From Pectinophora gossypiella (lineage: Eukaryota; Arthropoda; Insecta; Lepidoptera; Gelechiidae): a stretch of 64,000 nucleotides of DNA. A program made the position numbers and the translations under genes. This document shows, piece by piece, positions 53,369-64,000 of this stretch (position 1 is its first letter; each line of letters begins with the position of its first letter). The notes under the pieces were generated by a model. That model did not search any database and was not told the origin of the DNA. It saw nothing but the letters and a program-made list of their open reading frames with translations. Where the stretch lies: NCBI RefSeq assembly GCF_024362695.1, contig NC_065407.1, forward strand, positions 14,012,001-14,076,000, in the 5' to 3' direction.

Positions 53369-53512
53369 ATAAAGCGGGTTACAGAGCTTCCGATTATTCG
53401 TATTGCTTCACGAATTGGATTGAAGCTATTTGCGGCGGATGAATACAGTGTCAGCAACGTTTAAATCGGTTCGTGTGAAATCCGATTAGTCGGAACTTCC
53501 GCAGCCCGCTAC
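53369..53512. mobile_element. Candidate foldback/MITE
   Basis: Left 'aagcgggttacagagcttcc' and right 'ggaacttccgcagcccgct' are imperfect inverted repeats of about 28 bp. Single copy in the window. Confidence 0.5.
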
Positions 53513-54051
53513 AAAACTATACAGTGATGTAGCTTAGAGCTTTTCAGTTTTACTTCCGTAACTATCTTTTAGAGAGTCTAACGCTGTATTTAGAACGAGA
53601 TATTTTCAGTAAGTATTTACTAAAGATTTTACTATATACATTATGATCATTATCAGTCATTGTCTCGAAATTTAAATTGTCTAACGCCATCCCTTTCAAC
53701 TCATACAATTTAACTTTGTACGCTAATAAAGTAGCTACAGCTAAATAATTTCAATAATTGTTGTAATTAATAATAATATAAAAATAAACTATGTTCAAGT
53801 TAATAAATGTAACTTAATCAAATTATTACTTGGTTGTTTTTTGTTAAAAATAAATATCTAAGATATCTATTAATTTTATTTTCACCTTTATAAAAAACTT
53901 AACAGATAAAAATATACTCTTATAATTTGACATTACAATCATTGACGGCATTAAAAAGGAGGCATGATTTGCTAAAAATCGATGGATTGCGACTCGATAT
54001 GTCACTTTTATATTTAATTAGCCACTTTTAATTGTTAATTACATAATTTTA

Positions 54052-54156
54052 TTAGACGCAACTTTCTTGATGTGCTGCTAGTAACGGTGTTCGAGTCGTC
54101 ACAACTTCTCGGTGCGATTTTATCGTCCCGTTTACACCACTCCTACCGGATTCACT
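54052..54156 (-). CDS. Candidate terminal coding exon of a host gene
   Basis: On the minus strand, a strong acceptor (a long T run, then TTTTTTTCAG, ending at plus-strand 54157) is followed by an open frame of 34 codons and TAA at 54054-54052. The frame is open in only one phase, begins SESGRSGVNGTIKSH and ends TPLLAAHQESCV. This island is clearly richer in GC than the flanking DNA, and an AATAAA-like TAATAAAA overlaps the stop. The last residues S-C-V fit a class I PDZ ligand, so a membrane or signalling protein is possible, but I do not recognise the gene. A 34-codon open frame can occur by chance. Confidence 0.4.
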   Translation of the reverse strand, partial: SESGRSGVNGTIKSHREVVTTRTPLLAAHQESCV

Positions 54157-54796
54157 CTGAAAAAAAATTAAGATATTATTTTTTTGTTAGTTTATAAATA
54201 CGAAATTAAATTTTGTACTCCATTGATTCTGATTAAACCTTATTATAATCCAATAAGTAATTAATAATAATAAATAATTTTAAGAAATAATAATTATTAA
54301 TTATTACTTTATTATTTAGCTTTGGTATGTGTGGTAATATCGAACTAAACAGAGTCTAAGTCCGTCCACTGAAAGGTACTTGTTTACTTTGTCTATTTTG
54401 GACAGAATTTCGTTTGTTTCATTCTATTCATGGAGCATTTGTTATGCAATTTGATCCAGCGGTTTAAGCGTGAAAAGGTAACAGTCATACAGATAGTCTA
54501 TCTTTCCTATTTATAATAATTATATTTTGGTGATTATATAACGTCGCCTTAAAGAGAAAACTACACAAGCGCCGTTTTTAATTTTTTTTTTTCAATATTT
54601 TTTAACTGGATTGAAGTTAGCATGTCTATTTTAAGGTTTAGTAATGTTCAAAAATACACCCGGATCCACATCCGGTTTCAAAACGGTGCTTTCGAGGTTT
54701 TGACTACAAGGCGAACACCAAACACACAACCCAAGACAGCAAGACAAGACAACACAAGACACAAGATGATGGTGATGATGAGATGGGGCGTGTACT
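54157..54796. other. AT-rich DNA, possible intron of the candidate gene
   Basis: Nothing recognised; the 111-codon minus-strand frame at 54631 overlaps a dispersed repeat and low-complexity CA/GA words. Confidence 0.35.
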
Positions 54797-55025
54797 AAGT
54801 TCAAGATAAATAATGAAATTCTGATTACTAAATAAAGACATCTAAAACTAACGATAAAAAAAAATCTATTTAACTTATTTATGAATTTTAAACAGGTAAA
54901 ACGTAATAATAAGTCAGACACTTTATCACGTTTTTCTATGACGTTACAGTGTGCTTTTTCAAACAAATTCCATAGTAATTTCTGTTTTGATGGTTAGTAA
55001 AAAGTAACTGATTTGACTAGTTGGA
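54797..55025 (+). repeat. Dispersed repeat, uninterrupted copy
   Basis: Matches 25466-25587 plus 25711-25850 in order and so serves as the empty-site reference for the insertion at 25588. Confidence 0.65.
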
Positions 55026-55451
55026 CTTAACTTGGAACTTGGAACTTATTACGGTTATTACAGATTTTTCAAACCGAAGCCGTCGACCACATCCACTATA
55101 AAGTAATGAAATATAAATATAGTTTCGCCCTTAATTAACAGTAAATCCTTTTAGCAAAGCGCAGTGAAAATGAGCTTAAGCAAGCCAAATTATCTAGAGA
55201 AGTTGAGTTCTAGTACTAACACTGAATGTTCGTAAAAGGAAATCTGTGTACACTATTTGCAAGACTATTTCCTGTGAGAACGAAAACTACATTCATGTCG
55301 GTTTCAGGCTAAGGACACAATAAGCAGCAATCTAGTCAAATGAGATGTTTTTACGAACTGCAAATAATGAGTAATTTAATTGGATTTTATGTGTAAAATA
55401 CTGTGTTATGAGGACGTCAATAAACAGGACTAAATGTCGGATTCATTGTTA

Positions 55452-55808
55452 TTCAGGATGTGAGTGACATCGCAACGAATAATGAGGAGGATGATTCTGA
55501 TCGTGAATACATACATAAACTCACGCCCGTAATCCCTAATGGGGTGGGCAGAGCCAAAAGTAATCAAAGACATCTTGCAGCCACTATTGATACAAAGTCC
55601 TAAGATGGATATGATGAATCTTATGGCGACAAGGGATCGCCGACAATATTAGTCCATCATGTTAGAAAAGCAAGCGCAATATTTTTTTTTTAATTTAAAT
55701 TATTTTATATTCCAAACTGTTGCAACGAAAAATTCCACTTGATTTATTAACTCCCCTAATAATTAGTTCCATCATCCCCCACAGTGTTTGTTACGATGTC
55801 ACTTACAG
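55452..55808. mobile_element. MITE M3 split by SINE-R
   Basis: Left arm 'caggatgtgagtgacatcgc' and right arm 'gttacgatgtcacttacag' enclose a SINE-R and degraded M3 inner sequence. Confidence 0.6.
55502..55675 (-). mobile_element. SINE-R nested in M3
   Basis: Plus strand starts 'acatacataaactcacgcc' and continues 'gtaatccctaatggggtggg' and 'tatgatgaatcttatgg', the complement of 32465-32600. Confidence 0.7.
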
Positions 55809-56439
55809 CATATACAAGTACTTAGCCATTTGTGTACGTATGTTATGTATGTTATTAATATAATATATAAATTAAGGAAACAATGTGCCGTTATGTATGT
55901 ATGTCGATACCTAAATTGATTTTTCTCAGAATTCTATTTAAGTAACCATTTTAACTACAAAAAGTACTTCATTCTTCTTTGCGAGTCGATGGCGATCGAA
56001 ACTAAATTTTTGCTGACCAATAATTGGCCACGCGTACTTCATTAAATAATACTCTTTACCTTTTTAGGTACAAACATAGCCACTATTTACAAACTTTCGT
56101 GTATACGAATGGAAATTATTCATGTATCAGTAAATTTTATCGTTCAATGAATCGCCAAGCAAAGCGTAGTGCATTAACGTAATAATTGCTGTAAGTGAAT
56201 AACCATACTGTAGTCGATAGATGGGCCTATTAATACGAAATATTTATTTGCTTAAATTTTACCACACTAAATAAATTAAACTGTACATTACGAACAGATA
56301 AAAATGTTATGTAAATGGACTTTAGTCAATTAAAAAGTTTTTTTCATTCTTGTTAGGTTCTTAATAATTATAGATTTTGTACAAGGAAAAACACACACAT
56401 CCTTATAATACCTCTTTACGGCTATCCCATACCAGTATA
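55809..56439. other. AT-rich spacer, nothing recognised
   Basis: No supported feature. The intervals 55026-55451 and this one look low-copy. Confidence 0.35.
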
Positions 56440-57075
56440 AGTTCTCTTTAGTTATTACTAAGTTCTAGTTAGTTTTGCTACATGTGAGTCAGTGATTTTG
56501 TGCCCAGTTCTATGAACCATTTGACTGTGATACCCACTATCTGTTAAGTTCTAGTTATTTTTCTCACTGGCAAGTCAGTATACTAAATGTGAAACGTAAG
56601 CAGTGTGATCGGCAATGACTCCAGGGTAGTTATGTGTTAGTCTACTATTAGTTCCTTTAGTTATTCCTAAAGTCTAGTTAACTTTCCCATCTGTGAGACA
56701 ATGTACTGAGCGTGAGGCAATAGCGAGCTCAGCAAATAAATGCGGGCCAAGCATTGTGCGCTAGTCGAGTTCTTGGTACTATGGTACCATTAGTTCTTGC
56801 TAAGTTCTAGTTAGTTTTTCCACTTGTGTGTCAGTGTACTGATTTGAATTTGAGGTGACAGCGGCGTGTTCGGCAAATAAGTGTGGGCCAAGCTATGTGC
56901 GCTAGTCGAGTTCTTGATACTATATAAAGTACTATAAGTTTTTGCTAAGTTCTAGTTAGTTTTCCCACCTGTGAGTCAGTGTACTGAGCGTGAGGCGATA
57001 GCGGCGTGCTCGGCGAGTGAGTGCGGGCCAGGCTGTGTGCGCTGGTTGAGTTCTTACACTCGGGAGTGGTTACCA
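56440..57075. repeat. Degenerate minisatellite, 86-145-bp units
   Basis: 'tctagtta' anchors fall at 56464, 56550, 56673, 56806 and 56951. Units share 'ccacctgtgagtcagtgtac' and 'gtgtgcgctagtcgagttc'. The last units are richer in GC. The 85-codon frame at 56971 lies in the final unit and is not a gene. Confidence 0.85.
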
Positions 57076-57371
57076 CCGCCGAGTAAAGAGGCGGGTCGGG
57101 CGGAGATTCCGACACCCCTAGACAAAGAAAACATTATAGTGTTAATGGGCAAATGGAAATGGCAGGTTAGCGGGATTACAACTTCAGAAGCTGTTGAAGA
57201 TGTTACATGTGAAGGAATATTTAAATAGTTTTAATAAGGTAAATTAATTAAGTCTGCAAAATAAAGTAAAGGTGAATAGGTGGATGGAATGGCAGATTAG
57301 TTGGGTTAGGTGTTGAAGATAGCAAATGTGGATACCTATGTAAATATTTATTATGAGTATGAGTTATTATG

Positions 57372-57455
57372 ATCCGTGTCAATAATAACCCTGACACCAG
57401 GGTTGATCAGGTTGCTCATCGATTTCATAAACCTCACGAAACACGAAAGAAGGAG
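57372..57455 (+). mobile_element. SINE-B tail fragment
   Basis: 'caataataaccctgacacc' and 'agggttgatcaggttg', ending 'acgaaagaaggagaag'. Confidence 0.6.
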
Positions 57456-57639
57456 AAGAATGTACTAATGAATTTTAGAGAAATATTTAAAATATATATA
57501 TTTTTTAAATATATATGTTTTTTTTTTTTTTTTTTGCCCTGTCATCTTGGACATATATTTGGGCCTCTGATTATTTTGGGATTTAAAATTATAGTTTTGA
57601 GTCAAAATAGAACTAAGTGGTTTTAGTCTGTTGTTTATA

Positions 57640-58694
57640 CTATACTGCAGTACGTCAAGTGTTATCTTTGTGTGTTAATAACGGGAGGTACCGGAAAGCA
57701 TTGACGGGATGACGGGGTTGTGGTGTGTATGAACGGCGGTTTTATGCGCCGTGAAGTTGGAGATCTTCGCATTTTTGAGGGGATGCCTGCATCCTTTAGT
57801 CCCCGGAGAGTCTACTTCATGTGCAGTGAAAGAAGAAAGCGAATATTAATTTATTAATTGGTGCTTGTGTTTTTGAGTGAAGTTGTGTTGTTGAATTATC
57901 TACCCACTGTGTTTTATCAACGATCGGTTGTTTACGTATTGACGTCGTTTGGTGTAACCGTTCCGGTTTTTCGCTTGTTGCTGCGCGTCAGTTCTTAGCG
58001 CGTTTGGTATTCTGCCAGCTCAAGACTGTTAGTGGCCTAGTGGGTCTCGGGTTCGTATCTACCGGGTGCCAGTTGCCGTTGGTGGAAGGACTTTTTTATT
58101 GTTATTGTTTTTTAATCCCTTTTTTTTTAATTTTTAATATTGTTTAGTATGTTTGTGTATTTTTGTTTTTAATTGATTTTTATTTAATGTTACCTAATTG
58201 ATTAAATATTTAAAATTTTACTTAAAAGAATAATTATTGTTGCTTACTGTTGTGTGGTTACCTTATATTTATTATTTCTTGATGTACTTTGTTTATGGTA
58301 CTTATCTAGTTTTCTCCTTATGTAGATTAGTTGGAATGACTTATAGTTAGTGTTTTGGGTTTGTTTTTGTAGTAATGTTGGTATCTAAAGTTGTTAGTTT
58401 TATATTTTTATTTCTTGGATTACTTATATTATTTAATTAATTCAGACTACTACAGTTTTAATTCAGACTACTTTTTAAATAAAATACATTGACTATACAT
58501 CTTTGATTTTTGAGTTTGATTAAGTATTTATTGAAATTTTAAATATGAATGATTATATTGTATTTATAAAACAGTGACTTGTATCATTTCGTTTTTTAAA
58601 ATATGGTACTACTCGTAATTATTGTTATTTGTTAATGAGAATGATTTAGTTTCGACTACAGCTGGTGTATTTTATTTGTATGTGACAGCTTACA
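57640..58694 (+). other. Leader region of the RLE element
   Basis: No coding frame. 58031-58065 holds A-box-like 'agtggcctagtggg' and B-box-like 'gggttcgtatc', but only 15 bases apart, too close for a working tRNA promoter. Many T-rich runs. Confidence 0.45.
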
Positions 58695-61551
58695 ATGTCT
58701 ACTTCCCAGCCAGTCCCGGTACCATCCACTTCAGGAAGTAATTCTGGTGCCCTGTCTTTGGGCGGTCGTGCGAGATGTAATCAATGCAATGAGCCACGGT
58801 TTTTCAATAGCATCAGGGGTTTAAAAATACATAAGGGGCGGATGCACAAATCATCTTTATTTATATCTCAGCCAGTTGGCTCTGTTGCTCATGTTTCTTC
58901 TAGTCATGCCGACGGTAGTATTGCTCCCAGCCCTGGTCGAGCCGAGCCGTTATGGAAGTTGTTGGGAGATTTAAAGTGTAGTTGTCCTGTGTTGAAGCGT
59001 GTACCCCGTGGGGCCAGAATTGCGGTTGCCACAGCTTTGAGAAAGGCAGTCGATATGGTTGTCTCTGTCAACAGTGCAGTCAATTGGAGTAATTTATTGA
59101 CTTTTACTTTTAGAACTTTGCATGTGGTTAAGGGGAACGAGGAGACAATCTCTCTCACACAAAGGGTGAAAAATAATTGTGAGTTTCCCCATGATTTCGG
59201 GGATTTCTCGTTTTCTCGTGGAACAAATTTAAATGGGCAGGATATTTTGAAGAAGATCGAGGCCAAGTTTAATGACGGTGATTTAAGAGGGGCGGCCCAT
59301 TTGGTGTTTTCGAGTGATGAGTTTGCACCAGTTACTCGGGAGACTTTGGTTGCCTTGGAGGCTAAACATCCGGCTCCTGTGGTGTCCTCGCAGTTGCCTG
59401 TTCCCCCGCAGCCGTCGGATGTGTCACCTCAGGCCACAGCGGAGGATGTATTGGCCGCAATATTGTCTTTTAAGAGTGGTTCTGCTAGTGGCCTTGATGG
59501 TCTTTCCCCGCAACATCTTAAAGACTTGGTGTGTGGCTCGACGGGCGATGTGGGTAAATCTCTCTTGAACAGTTTGGTTTCTCTTGTAAATATAATGTTA
59601 TCGGGGAGGGTGCCTTCAGAAGTTACTTCGGTCTTATATGGGGCAAACTTGTTTGCACTTGGAAAGAAGGATGGGGATGTGCGGCCTATTGCTGTTGGAA
59701 ACACAATTCGTCGTATTGCCTCCAAGGTTTGCTGTAGGCATGTTCTCCCTCAACTTAGCGGCTCCTTCCAACCAAAACAGTTAGGTTTTGGTTTAAAGAG
59801 TGGCTGTGAAGCAGCTGTGCATGCAGCCCGCACTTTTGTTTCCGAAAATGAAGGAGCGGTATTGCTTAAGGTTGATGTCAGAAACGCCTTTAATACTCTT
59901 GACCGGAGTGCGCTTTTGGGGGAGGTTAAGGAGCATATACCGGCGATATATCCATATTTGTGGCAATGTTATGGTGCTCCTTCTTCTCTGGTGTATAGAG
60001 GTTCCTTGATCAGCTCTGCGACAGGTTGCCAGCAAGGAGATCCTCTAGCTCCGGCCGTTTTTAGTCTGGCGATAAATCCCATAATTTCAGCTCTAAATTC
60101 TCCTTTTAACGCATGGTATTTGGACGATGGCACTTTGGGTGGGGATGCTTCGATGGTGTTGAGGGATCTGGAGGGCCTGGTAACTTCGTTTGCGGGCATA
60201 GGTTTACGTTTAAATTTTTCTAAGTGTGAGCTTTTTATTCGTTCAACTGTGCCCTTAGACCAGAGGGCTGAAATTATAAGGAATTTTGAAATGGTGGCTC
60301 CGGGCATTAGGACTTTGGGGGAGGGTTCTCTGCGTTTGTTGGGGGCGCCGGTTTTGGACGAGGCTGTTCCAGCTTTCGTAAATGATCACATTCATAGTTT
60401 TGGTGAGTCTGCGGAGCGTCTTTACAATATAAATGCCCACATGGCGCTCTTCATTATTCGGTTTTGCTTGTTTGTGCCTAAGTTCATGTATGTCTTGAGA
60501 TGCTCTAGGATTTGGAAATTTCCTGCTCTTACGTTAAGGTTGGATGACATGATTCGCGAGACTCTTTCCAAAGTGTTAAATTGTGACTTAGGTGGCAAAG
60601 CTTGGGATCAAGCATCTTTGCCGGTTAGATTTGGTGGTTTGGGAGTCCGGAGGGTTTCTGACGTGGCGCTTCCTGCTTTCCTTTCATCTGCCTATGCTTC
60701 CAATCATCTATTCGGTAGTATTGTTAACCCATCTTTGGGTTCCGTGGAGATTGGTGGTTTGGTGGAGGCTAGGGCTGCTTGGGTTGTGGCTTGCGGTGGG
60801 GACGTTCCGGTTCATCCGAGCTACCAGAGGCTTTGGGATGAGCCACTTTGTAAATTGGCGCATTCCCGACTCCTGGAGGGCTGTGATAATACGGTCGATC
60901 GTGCGCGTCTTCTTGCTGTCTCTGAGAGGGAGTCCGGTTTCTGGCTTCAAGCATACCCATCGGCTAATTTAGGAACGTTGTTGAGCAACAGTACCCTCTC
61001 TATGGCGGTTGGCCTTCGTTTGGGGGCTAGGACTAATGAACCGCATAGATGTTGTTGTGGTGAGGCCGTCAATGAGTTGGGTCATCATGGCTTGTCCTGT
61101 CGTAGGAGTGCCGGTCGCACATCCCGTCATGCCTCGCTCAACGATATTATTCGCAGAGCACTCGTTGCGGCCAATGTACCGGCGGTGCGGGAGCCGAATG
61201 GCATATTCCGTTCGGATGGTAAGCGTCCAGATGGAATGACGCTGATCCCTTGGAAGTTTGGCAGATCTTTGGTATGGGATGCCACTTGTGTGGATACCCT
61301 GGCGTCGTCGCATCTGGACGGTACTTCGTCTCGCCCCGCGGCAGCGGCTATTGCGGCTGAGTCCTTGAAGAGGAGGAAGTACTCGGGTCTGGCAGGATCA
61401 TTCCTTTTTGTCCCATTTGCAGTTGAAACGATGGGTCCTTGGGGTCCAGAAGCAAAAATATTTGTTAAGGATCTTTCAATGCGTCTTATTGGGGCTTCGG
61501 GAGATGCTAGGGCTGGTAGTTATTTCTGTCAGAGAATTAGCCTGGCGATTC
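58695..61551 (+). pseudogene. RLE non-LTR retrotransposon ORF, residues 1-952
   Basis: ATG at 58695. Residues about 33-52: a C2H2-like finger C-x2-C-x14-H-x4-H (RCNQCNEP ... KIHKGRMH). RT from about 240 to 600 with FKSGSASGLDGLSPQHL, VRPIAVGNTIRRI, VDVRNAFNTLDR, QQGDPLAPAVF and catalytic Y475-L-D-D478. C-terminal CCHC: C786/C788, H797 or H798, C802. The nuclease has K843-R-P-D846 and W861-D862 (PD-(D/E)XK type). This would nick the target and prime reverse transcription. The last 26 codons of the original protein now lie at 63887-63964 because of the nested LINE. Confidence 0.85.
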
Positions 61552-63674
61552 GAAATAGTCTTATTAGTAACTTACCTTGTCCAAACTTTGATACAGACAA
61601 TCCTGACGATTTTTACAGGGATTTCTTCACTATTATCCATAAAGAATTTGAAAATAATTTTCCTCAAAAGGTAGTTACCAACAGTCAATCATTCAAGTTC
61701 AGTGACTGGGCTACCGTAGGCATTCGCAAAAGTAGAAATACTCTTTATTCTTTATATGAGGAAAAAACGTATACACACGCTGATAGTTTCAAAAGCTACG
61801 TCAAAAATTATTCTAAAATATTTCGAAGAGTGTGTTATACAGCCAAACAGATGCATATTAGTAGTAAAATAAAGACCGCGGATAATAAAATAAAGGCAGT
61901 TTGGCAAGTAATAAATAGTGAAACAAAGGCTTCTAAACCGCGTGAATTAGAATACAATATAGAATCGGGCACTGGGTTAGTAAAACAAGATAAAGATGTA
62001 GCTGAAGTTTTTGATAAATTCTTCACGAACATCCCTGTAAAAACTACAGAATCTCTCAGGTCCTCTCCTGTTCAAGCTGATATATTATTAAAAAGTAATG
62101 TTACTGCTTGCACTGAATTATTTGATTTTAAACGCGTTGATCCGAGTAGTATTGTTAAAGTATTCAAACAGCTGAAACTTAAAACCTCGAAAGATTTATG
62201 GGGATTGTCTGTCAAATTAATGAGCTCTGTTATTGATATCTTAGCACCATATCTAGCTTACATTTTTAATATGAGTGTTGAAAATGGCACTTTTCCAAAT
62301 TTAATGAAAATCAGTAAAGTTATACCTCTTTTTAAATCGGGCACGAAATCAGACCCCACGAATTATAGACCGGTTTCTATTCTACCAGTACTTAGTAAAA
62401 TTTTCGAGAAAATTATTCTCGACCAACTGCTATGTCATTTTAATTTAAATAACTTACTCCACAGCCAGCAGTTTGGTTTTACTAAGGGTCGGTCTACAAC
62501 AGACGCGAGTGTGACATTTGTTCGACACATTTTCGATGCTTGGGAGAAGTCGCAGAATGCCGTAGGAGTATTCTGTGACTTGTCTAAGGCGTTCGACTGC
62601 GTGGATCACGAGACCTTGCTTTTGAAATTGAGGCACTATGGACTAAATAATGGAGCTCTCAGTTTGTTAAATTCATATCTAGGTGGTAGGATACAAAAGG
62701 TACAAATCAATAGTACAACTTCTTCGGGCTCTCATGTTCAAATGGGAGTTCCTCAAGGATCCATTTTGGGTCCGTTTCTTTTTTTAGTGTACATAAATGA
62801 TTTACCTTATGTAGTACAGAACCAAGCTGACATTGTGCTGTTCGCGGATGACACTTCTCTTATATTTAAAATCGACAGAAAGTTAGAGGAATTTGACGAA
62901 GCAAACAGCGCTGTGTCGCAGGTTCTAAGTTGGTTTACAGTAAATAACCTAGTTCTAAATGCTAAGAAAACGAAGTGTATTAAATTTGTTCTACCAAACG
63001 TAAAGAAAGTAAATAATAACATTAAAATTAACGACGAGAAACTAGATTTTGTTGAACACACAGTTTTCTTAGGAATTACTGTAGATTCAAAACTTCAATG
63101 GGGCCCACATATTGTATCACTAGCGGGCAAGCTAAGTTCAGCAGCATATGCCGTCAGAAGGATCCGACAACTCACAGATGTACCCACTGCTAGACTTGTC
63201 TACTTCAGCTACTTCCACAGCATAATGTCTTACGGTATTTTGCTATGGGGTCGAGCCGCTGATGTAGAAACTATTTTCATCATTCAAAAAAGAGCAGTTC
63301 GCGCTATTTATAAGCTGCGTTGTCGGGACTCTTTGAGGGAGCTGTTTAAAGAAATAAATATACTGACGGTCGCAAGTCAATATATATATGAAAACATTAT
63401 GTATGTACGTAAAAACTTATCTCTCCTTCCGAGAAACTGTGAAAGGCATACTTACAATACAAGAAATAAACATAAAATTGCTATTCAAAATTCTAGATTA
63501 AGTAAATTAAATTCATCTTTTTTGGGGTTATGTATACGTTTTTACAATAAAATACCAGATAATATTTTAAATTTGTCAGAAAATAAATTTAAAGCTCACG
63601 TGAAGCTTACTTTATGTAAAAAAGCTTATTATAAGATTAATGACTACCTAAATGATAAAAATGTCTGGTATTGA
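61552..63674 (+). pseudogene. LINE reverse transcriptase, fused in frame to the RLE ORF
   Basis: Residues 953-1659 of the chimeric frame. RT motifs: ISKVIPLFKSGTKSDPTNYRP, LHSQQFGFTKGRST, FCDLSKAFDCVDHE, GVPQGSILGPFLFLVYINDLP and catalytic F1383-A-D-D1386. The end has WGRAADVETIFIIQKRAVRAI and YNKIPDNI, like the fragment at 1-392. The palm is complete, but the endonuclease domain expected upstream of it was lost on insertion. No stop intervenes between the host ORF and this frame, which is chance rather than design. Confidence 0.88.
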
Positions 63675-63890
63675 ATGTGTTCCTCTAGTTATTAAATAAC
63701 TTGTAATGTATATCCTCATTGGTTTTTAAAAGATGTGTTGCTGTTGCAGTTTCTTGTCATTTCTTCTCCTCAGCCATAACACCTTGCGAAATGACGTAAA
63801 TTCAAAATGTTACATTGACCTTCAACAAGTTTATCCATGATAATTACGTTGAATAAATGATTCTGATTTCTGATTTCTGATTTCTGATTC
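61552..63890 (+). mobile_element. 5'-truncated CR1-group LINE nested in the RLE ORF
   Basis: The word GATTC stands at 61547-61551 and at 63886-63890. Between them are 2339 bp: RT frame to 63674, 3' UTR, and a tail of TGATTTC heptamers (63856-63890). Endonuclease and ORF1 are missing, so the copy is 5'-truncated. Because the tail repeat itself contains GATTC, the duplication may be 5 bp or none. The same family's 3' end is at 41546-41882. Confidence 0.88.
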
Positions 63891-63964
63891 AGAGGGGTAA
63901 TGCTGCCAGCCTGTTGGGCACCTTGCCTCGGTGTGACGCATTGGAGGAGGGGTTTTATTTATAA
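63887..63964 (+). pseudogene. C-terminal end of the RLE ORF after the nested LINE
   Basis: 25 codons and TAA, in the frame that continues exactly from Ile952 once the 2339-bp insertion is left out. It reads GNAASLLGTLPRC and ends EEGFYL, the usual end of this RLE family. This proves the insertion is within a once continuous ORF. Confidence 0.85.
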
Positions 63965-64000
63965 GATGTGTTTGTTTTGTTTTTAATTGTTTGAATAAAT

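Larger units (their letters stand above)
57640..64000 (+). mobile_element. Non-LTR element with restriction-like endonuclease, interrupted
   Basis: A long T-rich leader (about 57640-58694), one large ORF from 58695, then a nested LINE (61552-63890), after which the original frame resumes at 63887 and stops at 63962-63964. A short 3' UTR runs off the window. The 5' limit is uncertain; 57679 (gggaggtaccgg) is where composition changes. Order zinc finger, RT, CCHC, PD-(D/E)XK nuclease is that of the R2/NeSL/R4-type RLE LINEs, which often insert at specific targets. The clade is not resolved. Confidence 0.8.

Noticed and set aside
58031..58065. tRNA-like promoter in the RLE leader
   Set aside because: A- and B-box-like words are only about 15 bases apart, too close for TFIIIC binding.
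58695..63674. A single genuine double-reverse-transcriptase protein
   Set aside because: The original C-terminus of the first ORF resumes in frame at 63887, so the second RT belongs to a nested LINE.

Overview
The window looks like intergenic or intronic DNA from an insect genome, very probably a moth or butterfly. It is AT-rich and almost entirely built from transposable elements. The Lepidoptera call rests on recognising the repeat types (Helitron-like ends with CTAG termini, tRNA-headed SINEs, RTE-type LINE tails in ATGT repeats, palindromic MITEs), not on a host gene. I found no complete host gene. The only host-gene candidate is one possible terminal coding exon on the minus strand at 54052-54156. 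Family names such as SINE-V, SINE-B, SINE-R, SINE-P, SINE-5S and M1 to M4 are local labels, used only to link copies within this window.

Layout. 1-800 is the 3' end of a CR1-group LINE. 1940-3877 is a minus-strand Helitron-like element carrying about ten copies of a 134-bp repeat. 4.1-15.1 kb is a patchwork of LINE tails, SINEs and MITEs, several of them nested. 15692-24021 is one DIRS-type retrotransposon: inverted terminal repeats, a Gag that appears split by an intron, RT-RNase H, a tyrosine recombinase, and an internal complementary region that reproduces both element ends in reverse. The putative Gag intron holds a 12-copy array of 230-255-bp units with YY1/Pho-like motifs. 24.1-43.5 kb is again dispersed SINEs, RTE remnants and MITEs. 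43558-49004 is an intact-looking Ty3/Gypsy LTR retrotransposon with two visually identical LTRs, separate gag and pol frames meeting at TAATG, and a 4-5 bp target duplication. 49-56.4 kb is mostly low-copy AT-rich DNA with a few foldback elements. 56440-57075 is a degenerate minisatellite. About 57.6 kb to the window end is a non-LTR element with a restriction-like endonuclease; its single ORF is interrupted by a 5'-truncated CR1-group LINE, giving one 1659-codon chimeric frame.

How the parts relate. Three retrotransposon mechanisms are represented by coding copies: integrase (Gypsy), tyrosine recombinase (DIRS) and target-primed reverse transcription (RLE and CR1-group LINEs). The short elements are probably parasites of the LINEs. 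SINE-R ends in the same ATGT-repeat tail as the RTE remnants. Three SINE families with different heads and tails share one central core. Many insertions are nested, so relative ages can be read: for example LINE into M1, M4 into M3, SINE-R into M3, and CR1-group LINE into the RLE element.
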